A stretch of DNA of 64,000 bases from Defluviicoccus sp. (GTDB taxonomy: Bacteria; Pseudomonadota; Alphaproteobacteria; Rhodospirillales; Defluviicoccaceae): positions 322,495 to 386,494 of the forward strand of contig JARSSM010000011.1 of assembly GCA_029624735.1 (NCBI GenBank), given 5' to 3'. Below are positions 8,523 to 15,467 of the stretch, piece after piece (within the stretch, counting starts at the first letter, position 1; each line of letters begins with the position of its first letter). The notes under the pieces were generated by a model. The model was not told where the DNA came from and searched no databases. It saw nothing but the letters and a program-made list of their open reading frames with translations. The translations under genes and the position numbers were made by a program.

Positions 8523-9217
8523 GGTACGAGGGCAAGCCGGCGCCGCGCACGACGCTGCACGAGTTCGGAAACGAAAAGCGCGGCAAGAGCGATCACGATG
8601 GAAACCAGCATGAGGCGCATTGCACCGGCATCACCGCCCGGCACTTGCGTATTGGTGTATATAAGCGCCGAGATGGTCTGCGTCTCGCCGGGAATGTTGG
8701 AAACGAAGGTGATGGTGGCGCCGAACTCCCCTAACGCCTTGGCAAAGCTGAGGATAGAGCCGACGACGATGCCGGGAAAGGCAAGCGGCAGGGTGATCAG
8801 GAAGAAGGTCGCGACCGGCGGCGCCCCTAAGGTGCCCGACGCGGCTTCGAGCCGTCGGTCGACACTCTCGATCGAAAGCCGGATCGCGCGCACCATGAGA
8901 GGAAACCCCATCACCGCAGACGCCAGCGCCGCACCGGTCCAGCGAAAGGAAAAGACAATGCCGAAGTGATCGGCGAGAAAGGCGCCCAGCACGCCCTTGC
9001 GGCCGAGCAGCAGCAGCAGGAGAAAGCCGGTGACCACCGGCGGCAGCACCAAGGGCAGGTGGATGAGACCATCGAGCAATGCCCGGCCGGGAAAGCGCCA
9101 GCGCGCAACCGCATAGGCGGCGGCGATGCCGAAGGGCAGGCTGACGATCGTCGCCACCGCAGCGATCCGCAGCGATAATCGGACTGCCGTCACCTCTTCA
9201 GGCGAGAGAGCAAACAT
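8519..9217 (-). CDS. modB: Molybdate ABC transporter permease ModB
   Basis: A 232-residue inner-membrane permease of the BPD-transport family. Hydrophobic segments lie at about 15-40, 50-72, 85-105, 135-160 and 200-222, and the coupling-helix EAA loop reads 'EAASGTLGAPPVATFFLITLPLAFPGI' near 128-155. The open frame continues far upstream to 9526, but that part is an antisense shadow of modA. The ATG at 9217 (MFALSPEEVTAV) gives the usual ModB N-terminus and starts 17 nt after the modA stop. It overlaps modC by 4 nt. Known role: transmembrane path for molybdate or tungstate. Confidence 0.94.
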   Translation of the reverse strand: MFALSPEEVTAVRLSLRIAAVATIVSLPFGIAAAYAVARWRFPGRALLDGLIHLPLVLPPVVTGFLLLLLLGRKGVLGAFLADHFGIVFSFRWTGAALASAVMGFPLMVRAIRLSIESVDRRLEAASGTLGAPPVATFFLITLPLAFPGIVVGSILSFAKALGEFGATITFVSNIPGETQTISALIYTNTQVPGGDAGAMRLMLVSIVIALAALFVSELVQRRARRRLALVP

Positions 9218-9234
9218 CAGGCAACAGCTCGAAC

Positions 9235-10014
9235 CTACTCCAGATACGTGAACCCGTGCGCCGCATAGGCGCGCTGGGCATTCTTTGAGCGCAGGTAGGC
9301 GAGGAAATTGCCCGTATCCGGGTGGCTTGATGCCGCGATTGCCGCCACCGGGTAGGTAACCGGCACATGGCTCTCGGCTGGGAAGGTCGCCACCACCTTG
9401 ACCAGGGGCTCGCTCTTTGCGTCGGTAGCATAAACGATGCCAGCCACGGCTTCTCCGCGCGCCACCAGTGCCAACGCAGCCCTGACAGTGTCGACTTGCG
9501 CCAGCTTGTCCTCGACGCCGGTCCACAAGTCGAGCGCTTGGAGCGCCTGCTTGGCGTATTTGCCGGCCGGCACCGCGTCGACATTGCCGACGGCGAGGCG
9601 GCCATCGCCAATGAAGCTGCTGAGATCGGCGCCCTTCGCCAGGGTGATTGATTTAGCTGTATCAGCCGGCGCGATCAGCACCAGAACGTTGCCGAGTAGG
9701 TTGGTGCGCGTCCCGGTGCGAATGAAGCCGCGCTGATCGAGGTAATCCATCCATGCCAGATCGGCCGACGCGAACACGTCGGCTGGCGCTCCCTGCTCTA
9801 TTTGTTTGGCAAGCGCGGACGAAGCAGCGTAGGAGAATGCGACCTTCTTCCCCGTTTCCGTCATCCAATCCGCGCCGACCTGATCGAAGACGTTCTTCAG
9901 GCTTGCCGCCGCCATGACAAGGACCGGGTCCGATTGCGCGTGAAGATCGCGGCCCGTAACGCATAGAAGAACCATCAGAACCAGGGCCGCCAAACCGCGC
10001 GTAAGCGTGCGCAT
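9235..10014 (-). CDS. modA: Molybdate-binding periplasmic protein ModA
   Basis: The 259-residue product has an N-terminal signal peptide (basic MRTLTRG, hydrophobic core AALVLMVLLCV, cleavage near HAQ-SDP) and the ModA landmarks 'VLVMAAASLKNVFDQ', 'YAASSALAKQIEQGAPADVFASAD' and 'NVDAVPAGKYAKQAL'. It captures molybdate in the periplasm and hands it to ModB. Upstream in-frame TTG (10029) and ATG (10026) codons exist, but the ATG at 10014 is preceded by GGAGGCGGAG and begins a clean signal peptide, so I chose it. It is the first gene of the mod operon and lies directly behind a palindromic ModE-like operator. Confidence 0.95.
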   Translation of the reverse strand: MRTLTRGLAALVLMVLLCVTGRDLHAQSDPVLVMAAASLKNVFDQVGADWMTETGKKVAFSYAASSALAKQIEQGAPADVFASADLAWMDYLDQRGFIRTGTRTNLLGNVLVLIAPADTAKSITLAKGADLSSFIGDGRLAVGNVDAVPAGKYAKQALQALDLWTGVEDKLAQVDTVRAALALVARGEAVAGIVYATDAKSEPLVKVVATFPAESHVPVTYPVAAIAASSHPDTGNFLAYLRSKNAQRAYAAHGFTYLE

Positions 10015-10027
10015 CTCCGCCTCCATC

Positions 10028-10060
10028 AACGCTATTTTATATAGCGCGCTATATAGCGTT
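10028..10060 (-). promoter_or_regulatory. ModE-like operator in front of modA
   Basis: Perfect half-sites AACGCTAT (10028-10035) and ATAGCGTT (10053-10060) surround a second perfect 16-bp palindrome, ATATAGCGCGCTATAT (10039-10054). The CGCTAT/ATAGCG and TATA-rich halves resemble the known E. coli ModE operator consensus (CGCTATATA halves). Its location, 14 nt before the chosen modA start and overlapping the predicted -10 hexamer, suits repression by the ModE encoded in the same operon. Confidence 0.8.
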
Positions 10061-10076
10061 TGCGCCGGTTTGCCAA
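10048..10076 (-). promoter_or_regulatory. Predicted sigma-70-like promoter of the mod operon
   Basis: Read on the minus strand, TTGGCA (10076-10071) and TATAGC (10053-10048) are separated by 17 nt, a standard housekeeping layout. The -10 lies inside the ModE-like palindrome, so bound ModE would block RNA polymerase. Predicted by eye only. Confidence 0.5.
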
Positions 10077-10187
10077 TAGGGAGGTCGATCAGGCCACAGG
10101 ACCTGTTTCAGCACCAAGAGCGTGCCCTGCTCTTGGCCGCCGCCGAACCGGTCCCTGCAGGCTAGAAGGCTGGGCGCGCGCGATTGC

Positions 10188-11492
10188 TCAAGCGATAGGC
10201 TTCGCCGCGCGCCGCGATCCGCCGCCGGCGGCGGCTGACAATAGCCCGGGCGCCGACCGTCGCGCGTCCGGCAGGACCATCTCCGGCTCCCTGATGTAGT
10301 CCCGCGTGTGCGGCAGAGCCTCAACGCGCTTGGCGAGCTGGATCTGGTAGACGGCAAGTGGCGTGTAGCGAAAGGCCATCTCGCACGCGGCCAAATAGTA
10401 CTCCCACATCCGGCAGAACCGCTCGTCGGTCAGCGCCTGCGCCTGCGCCCAGTTGGCACGAAACCGCTCCCGCCAGTGGCGCAATGTCCAGGCATAGTGC
10501 AGGCGCCAGCATTCGATGTCGGTCACCCACAGCCGCTGGCGCTCGATCGCCGGCACGACCTCGGAGAGAGCCGGGCAGTAGCCGCCGGGAAAGATGTACT
10601 TGCGCAGCCAGGCGTTGGTGAGGCCGGGGCCGTCGGCGCGGCCAATGAAATGGATCACGGCCACGCCATCCTCGGCCAAGCATTGCGAAACCTTGGCAAA
10701 GAAGGCTTCGAGGTGCGGCACGCCCACGTGCTCAAGGAAGCCGACTGACACAATCCGGTCATAAGTGCCTTGGATGTCGCGATAATCGCGCGCCTCGAAC
10801 TGGGTTCGACCGGCGAGGCCGCGTTCTTCGGCACGCCGGTACGCTGCAGCCACCTGTTCCGCCGCTACGTTGACACCCGTGACGCTGACATCGAGCGCCT
10901 GCGCCAGGAAGAACACCAGGCCGCCCCAGCCGCAGCCGATGTCGAGCAAACGCAAGCCGGGGCGCAGCCGAAGTTTGGCGGCGAGGTGGCGGTTCTTTTG
11001 CTGTTGTGCCTGTTCCAGGGAATCGTTCGCATTGAGGAAATAGCCGCACGAGTAGTTGCGGTCCGGGTCAAGGAACAAGTCGTAAAGCTGCTCATTCAAC
11101 TCGTAGTGGTGAGCCGCGTGCCTGCGCGCTCGACGACGACCGTTTGCCTGCAGGAAACGGCGGACCGGAAAGCCGAGCCGGCTCATGAGACCGGCCAAAC
11201 CTGGTAGGGCAGAATGGCCCCAACTGCACCCGGAATCCTGCAGGTTGCGGCCAATAAGGTCCAGGAAAGGGTAAATGTCGCCGCCATCGATCGACAGTCT
11301 CCCCTCTGTGTAGGCTTCGCCGAGGGTGAGTCCTGGGTTCAGAAACAGCTGCCAATGCAGGCGCCGATCGTGCAGCCGGATCGTAATCGGGGGTGCAGTA
11401 TTGTCGCCAAAGGTATGCCGCTGGTTGCGGGCGTCAACGACAACAATACTTCCCCGACAAACGAGCCGATCAAGCAGTCGCCCAAAGAGCAT
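10188..11492 (-). CDS. cfa: Cyclopropane-fatty-acyl-phospholipid synthase family methyltransferase
   Basis: A 434-residue SAM-dependent enzyme. Residues about 1-110 are the N-terminal lipid-binding region of the Cfa family ('FLNPGLTLGEAYTEGRL'), and the Rossmann-type methyltransferase follows with 'LLDIGCGWGGL' (SAM loop), 'YDRIVSVGFLEHVG' and 'YIFPGGY', all conserved in Cfa. Expected reaction: transfer of a methylene group to the double bond of membrane phospholipid acyl chains. Several paralogues of this family catalyse other lipid methylations, so the exact product is uncertain. The ATG at 11492 has GGAGG 8 nt upstream. The gene lies 173 nt upstream of modA on the same strand but with its own spacing. 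Confidence 0.88.
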   Translation of the reverse strand: MLFGRLLDRLVCRGSIVVVDARNQRHTFGDNTAPPITIRLHDRRLHWQLFLNPGLTLGEAYTEGRLSIDGGDIYPFLDLIGRNLQDSGCSWGHSALPGLAGLMSRLGFPVRRFLQANGRRRARRHAAHHYELNEQLYDLFLDPDRNYSCGYFLNANDSLEQAQQQKNRHLAAKLRLRPGLRLLDIGCGWGGLVFFLAQALDVSVTGVNVAAEQVAAAYRRAEERGLAGRTQFEARDYRDIQGTYDRIVSVGFLEHVGVPHLEAFFAKVSQCLAEDGVAVIHFIGRADGPGLTNAWLRKYIFPGGYCPALSEVVPAIERQRLWVTDIECWRLHYAWTLRHWRERFRANWAQAQALTDERFCRMWEYYLAACEMAFRYTPLAVYQIQLAKRVEALPHTRDYIREPEMVLPDARRSAPGLLSAAAGGGSRRAAKPIA

Positions 11493-11625
11493 AGACGGGT
11501 CCTCCGTCCTGTGCCTCCTTCCTCATCTGCTCATAAATATAGTCTATCTCAGGCTTCAAGAACATGGTAATCAGCCCATCTTGGGCGATGTCCGGCGCTC
11601 GGCGTCTCAATTCGGTCGGCTAAGT

Positions 11626-11865
11626 TCAGTGTTCGTGGTCGTCGCCTTTGGCCGTGATCTCCTGAGCGAGGCTTCGGCAGCAGGCGGCCATCTCCAGCAG
11701 GCGTTGTCGCCGCTCCTGTGAGTGCGGCGTTTCGATTTCGGCGATCAGCGCCATTGTGGTCGCCACCCATGACAGAAGCAGGGGTTCGAGCGTCCACGTG
11801 TACAAGGATGGTGCCGACGACAGATGACCACCGTCCGCACTTCCTTTCTCATTGGTCCGATCCAT
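11626..11865 (-). CDS. Small hypothetical protein (79 aa)
   Basis: I do not recognise the family. The product has a polar N-terminus, a short apolar patch ('LEPLLLSWVATTMALIAEI', about 27-45) and an amphipathic C-terminal helix ('RRQRLLEMAACCRSLAQEI'). The patch is too mixed to call a membrane segment confidently. The ATG at 11865 has an AGGAGA ribosome-binding site 6 nt upstream, and a second small gene ends 15 nt upstream on the same strand, suggesting a two-gene unit. Nothing in the sequence points to a function. Confidence 0.6.
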   Translation of the reverse strand: MDRTNEKGSADGGHLSSAPSLYTWTLEPLLLSWVATTMALIAEIETPHSQERRQRLLEMAACCRSLAQEITAKGDDHEH

Positions 11866-11880
11866 TCGCGTCTCCTGCGA

Positions 11881-12126
11881 TTATCGCGTCGTGCGATCTG
11901 CAGCGGAGGGCGCGTTGGGCCGCCACAGGCGACAGGCAAAAATGGTGCGCGTCATAAGGCCGCCGTCGCCGTCGACAAGCGCAGCGGTGCGCAGGGAGAC
12001 ACACCGCCCCCATCGGTTGTCGCGCCGGCGCCAGTCGCGGCAGCTGCTGCATGCCTGCATGCGCGCCACCGATTGCTCCGTCGGCAGTGCGCTGCTGTGG
12101 TCAGTCTCGATCGTTTGCGCGGCCAT
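11881..12126 (-). CDS. Small four-cysteine protein (81 aa), possibly metal binding
   Basis: A basic 81-residue protein with cysteines at 26, 29, 42 and 65 in the pattern C-x2-C-x12-C-x22-C, embedded in tryptophan- and arginine-rich text ('CRDWRRRDNRWGRC'). This spacing suggests a small zinc-binding fold (inference). The frame opens upstream at 12159, but the ATG at 12126 has GGGGAG 6 nt ahead and removes an atypical N-terminus. It is followed 15 nt later by the 79-residue gene and is divergent from the TPR/TolB-like gene at 12265. Confidence 0.5.
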   Translation of the reverse strand: MAAQTIETDHSSALPTEQSVARMQACSSCRDWRRRDNRWGRCVSLRTAALVDGDGGLMTRTIFACRLWRPNAPSAADRTTR

Positions 12127-12264
12127 GGTTTCTCCCCATCGACAGATGTCCCATCGCAACTGGTCGGTAGAGATCAGCCCGCTGACAACGCGAGTCGCGG
12201 TGAGTCACGGTGACATGGCGGTCCGGAACGCGAACAAAGCAGAATAAGAGGGAGGACAGGGCGT

Positions 12265-14055
12265 ATGGCGGAGGGCACGTCAGACGTTGCGGAGGTCTCG
12301 CATGCGCCAGCACAGCCGACCGATACCGACATCCGGGCCCAGTTGGAGCGCATCGTTGCCAGTCCGGCGCTGGCCGCATCGCCGCAGCAGGCGGCGCTCT
12401 TGCGGTTCATCGTCGGGGAAACCTTGGCCGGCCGGCAGGAGCGCCTGAAGGCCTACGCGATCGGTCTTGAGGTATACAACCGCCCGATCTCGTTCGATCC
12501 GCAGACGGATTCGATCGTGCGCGTCGAGGCGAGCCGACTGCGCCGACGGCTACAGCAATTCTACTTGAGCGACGGCAGCACCGATCCAGTCCGCATCGAG
12601 TTGCTGCCCGGATCCTATGTACCGCGTTTCGCGTTCGCCACGCGCACAGAAGAGGCGGCGCAGCCGGAACCACCACCGCTTCCAGCCCAGCGACTCCGGC
12701 CGAGGCTGTGGCCCGCAGCGGGGCTCATCGGGCTGGGGTTGGGTCTCTGCGCAATCGTCCTTGCCCTGTGGGGGCTGTGGGGCCGGCCGGCGGCACCACC
12801 ATTGGCGTGGGACCCAGCGTCTACCGTTGCTGCCGAACGGCGCAAACCGACGATCGTGGTTGCGACATTTCGCAGCCAATCCTCTGATCCCGAAGAAACG
12901 CACTTCAGTTCCGGAATCACGGAAGGGATCATTGAGCGCCTTACTCGCTTTCGCCTCCTGCGTGTGCTCAAGGTGCCGCACGATAAGGAATCCCAAGCAA
13001 CCGGCGGGGTCGAACTCGCCGCAGCCCGTGCGGTCGGGGCGCGTTACGCCATTGAGGGCAGCACCCACCGCGATCAGGAACGCGTTTGGGCGACTGTGCG
13101 CGTCCTCAACGTCGAGACAGATGAGTATGTTTGGGCTGGGAGTTACGAGCGCCACTTAGACGTTGGCAGCCTGATCGACGTTCAAGACGATATCGCACGG
13201 CAGATAGCGGCCGCGATCGGCGAGCCGTACGGCGTACTGAGCCGCTCTGAGATGGAAGGTCTGCCACGGTATCGGGCGAAGAGTCTGAGTAGCTACGACT
13301 GCCTCCTGTGGGCGCTCCACTACTGGGCAAACATTTCGCAAGACAACCACTGGCGCGGACGGAAGTGCCTCGAGAAGGCGGTCGAACGCGAGCCGGAATT
13401 CGCCCTCGCCTGGGCGTATCTTGCATATTTCTACATCGACGAGTACCGCTGGCATTTCAACTACCGTGCCGAGCCGCCGCCGATGATCCGTGCGAAGGAA
13501 GCCGCCCGACGGGCGATCACGCTCGACCCGGACTGCGCCGCCGCCCGCCTTGCGCTGTCGGCGGTCGCGTTCTTTTCGGGTGACTTGGCCTTGTTTCGCA
13601 GCAGTGGCGAGAAAGCCCTCAAGCTCAACCCAAACAACGGTGAGCATCTGGCCTCGTTCGGGACGAGGCTTGCCTACAGTGGCGCGTGGGAGGAAGGCAT
13701 AGCGCTGGTGCGCGAGGCAATGGAGCTGAACCCATGGCACCCCGACTGGTACCTGCTGCCCCTGGTGTTCGATGCCTACCGGCGAGGAGACTACGCAGGC
13801 GCCCTACGCGAGTGGAGACGGCTCCACCTGCCCGAGCTCTATTGGACGCATGTCCTGGGGGTGATGATCAACGGCGAGCTCGGTAACGCCGCCGAAGCTG
13901 CGGCTTCGCGCGCGAGCCTGTTGGCATTGTTTCCCGATTACGCCGCGACCGCCGTTCGCGACTTCCACGTCTGGAATTTCGAGGACTCCCTGATCGACGC
14001 CTTCATCGACGGCTTGGCCAAGGGTGGCCTGCCCGTGCCCGACAACCGCCGATAG
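12265..14055 (+). CDS. Membrane-anchored TolB-like/TPR protein
   Basis: A 596-residue, three-part protein. Residues about 22-123 form a conserved cytoplasmic domain ('IRAQLERIVASPAL', 'SFDPQTDSIVRVEASRLRRRL', 'LLPGSYVPRF') found at the front of many alphaproteobacterial TPR proteins annotated as adenylate-cyclase-like. A single transmembrane segment spans about 151-173. A TolB/FlgO-like domain follows (about 195-310, 'VGARYAIEGSTHRDQERVWATVRVLN'), then tetratricopeptide-like helices to the C-terminus (about 345-590). No cyclase catalytic domain is present, so a cyclase name would be wrong. It starts behind GGGAGGA and is divergent from the small gene pair. A signalling or envelope-sensing role is inferred from architecture only. 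Confidence 0.8.
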   Translation: MAEGTSDVAEVSHAPAQPTDTDIRAQLERIVASPALAASPQQAALLRFIVGETLAGRQERLKAYAIGLEVYNRPISFDPQTDSIVRVEASRLRRRLQQFYLSDGSTDPVRIELLPGSYVPRFAFATRTEEAAQPEPPPLPAQRLRPRLWPAAGLIGLGLGLCAIVLALWGLWGRPAAPPLAWDPASTVAAERRKPTIVVATFRSQSSDPEETHFSSGITEGIIERLTRFRLLRVLKVPHDKESQATGGVELAAARAVGARYAIEGSTHRDQERVWATVRVLNVETDEYVWAGSYERHLDVGSLIDVQDDIARQIAAAIGEPYGVLSRSEMEGLPRYRAKSLSSYDCLLWALHYWANISQDNHWRGRKCLEKAVEREPEFALAWAYLAYFYIDEYRWHFNYRAEPPPMIRAKEAARRAITLDPDCAAARLALSAVAFFSGDLALFRSSGEKALKLNPNNGEHLASFGTRLAYSGAWEEGIALVREAMELNPWHPDWYLLPLVFDAYRRGDYAGALREWRRLHLPELYWTHVLGVMINGELGNAAEAAASRASLLALFPDYAATAVRDFHVWNFEDSLIDAFIDGLAKGGLPVPDNRR

Positions 14056-14163
14056 CGCGGCGCTTCATACGGGCGGGATTGACGCCTCAAAGGGTACGAG
14101 GGCCGATCACACGGCCCTGGCCGAAGGCACACCCATGCCCGTCGGCAGAGGCGGCTCCTAACA

Positions 14164-14181
14164 CAATTTTAAGCAAAATTG
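14164..14181. repeat. A+T-rich inverted repeat before the glycan operon
   Basis: CAATTTT-AAGC-AAAATTG, a perfect 7-bp dyad in otherwise GC-rich DNA, lies 69 nt before the start of the hydrolase-fold gene and 108 nt after the TPR gene. It may be an operator or promoter element for the four-gene operon or the end of the upstream transcript. Confidence 0.4.
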
Positions 14182-14249
14182 CGCAAGTATCACGGCGCGT
14201 GAATGATCTCACGCCCCTTTCGGGTCGCCAGGATCAAGGAGCCGTTCTC

Positions 14250-15467
14250 ATGACGCACCTGTCTCCGCTGCACGACGGAGGGGCTGTCGGAAGCGGATCG
14301 GGAAGCGATAGCTGCGCACTGGCGACGAAAACGCCTTCAGCGAAAACGACTGCCGGTGCGAAACAAGAGCGCGATCTGATCCCTCTGGTCAAAGATACGA
14401 TGCTGTTGACCAGAATTGCCGGCGCCACAGGGCATGAATCGCGCGAGGACAGCCTGTTGATCGTGTTCTCGTGCGCAAACTCCAAGTCGTTTACATTTTA
14501 TCTCAATACACAATCCATGCCGTGCGATGTTCTTTATGTGCGCGATCCTTTTCTCAATCACTGGTACCAGAGCGGCGTTGAACCATCCAGCAATGTCGAT
14601 GCATTAGCAGCATCGCTCAAACGCATTCGCGAGTCCTACCGGTCTGTCTACTGCCTCGGTTCCTCTATGGGGGGCTATGCGTCACTTTTGTTTGGCAGTT
14701 TACTCGGCGCCCGCCGTGTCATCGCGCTGGCACCACAGGTCGTTCTCGATCCCTCCTTCCCGCGCTCACCGCACCGGAATACGCCGCTCCACTATGCCGA
14801 CATCCGCACCATGGTGAAGCAGGCGAGCGACACAGAGATCCTCATCGCGTTCGGCGACCTCGATCCGGTCGACAGCTACAACATCAGCTGGTTACAAGAT
14901 GGTGATCGCTTTCCCGAGCACATCTCTGTCGTTTCGTACCTTGGCTACGATCATCTTTTCCCGAAGGCGCTGCAGAAGGCCGCGCCGCTGGATCAATACT
15001 TCTCCCAGGTCTTTACGGGCTTCACGCCGGAAACACACGGATTGCCGTTTCGGGTCGGGCTCGGTCTCTCTCCCGCCCAGATCGAAGGCATCCAGGCAGC
15101 GGTTCCGCTCTATTTCAAGAAGGACCACGCCGCTGCGTTCGCGATCCTGAAGCCGCTGATCGATCGTTATCCCGCCTGGTGGGCAGCAAAGCAGTTATGC
15201 GGTTTGGCCGGCCTTCACGGGAACATCGAACCTGAGCTCAGCAGGCGTTTCGTCATCGAGGCAGCCGACAAAAACCCGCGCGCATTCGAATTTGCCCACG
15301 ACGCGGCGCTGGCGGAAATCGAGGCCGGCAACGCTGAAGGGGCTCGCCGCTATATCGGCCGGGTCGACGCGATGCGAAAAGGCCATGCGGTCTCGCTGGC
15401 CTTGCTCGAAAAATATTCATCCGCGTTTCAGTCCCCAGTGGTGTTCGACAAGGATAACGTTCAATGA
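14250..15467 (+). CDS. Alpha/beta-hydrolase-fold protein, first gene of glycan-like operon
   Basis: The 405-residue product has a serine-hydrolase core: nucleophile elbow G-S-S-M-G-G (137-142, Ser139), an acid region 'FGDLDPVD' (about 201-208) and 'GYDHLFPKA' carrying His235, in the correct order for a catalytic triad. The C-terminal 140 residues are helical and repeat-like. No signal peptide is visible, so it probably works in the cytoplasm. The frame begins at 14079, but the ATG at 14250 follows AAGGAG and starts the sensible protein. Its stop overlaps the next gene by 4 nt. Such hydrolases occur in capsule and surface-glycan loci; the substrate is unknown. Esterase or deacylase action on a glycan is an inference from its neighbours. 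Confidence 0.8.
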   Translation: MTHLSPLHDGGAVGSGSGSDSCALATKTPSAKTTAGAKQERDLIPLVKDTMLLTRIAGATGHESREDSLLIVFSCANSKSFTFYLNTQSMPCDVLYVRDPFLNHWYQSGVEPSSNVDALAASLKRIRESYRSVYCLGSSMGGYASLLFGSLLGARRVIALAPQVVLDPSFPRSPHRNTPLHYADIRTMVKQASDTEILIAFGDLDPVDSYNISWLQDGDRFPEHISVVSYLGYDHLFPKALQKAAPLDQYFSQVFTGFTPETHGLPFRVGLGLSPAQIEGIQAAVPLYFKKDHAAAFAILKPLIDRYPAWWAAKQLCGLAGLHGNIEPELSRRFVIEAADKNPRAFEFAHDAALAEIEAGNAEGARRYIGRVDAMRKGHAVSLALLEKYSSAFQSPVVFDKDNVQ

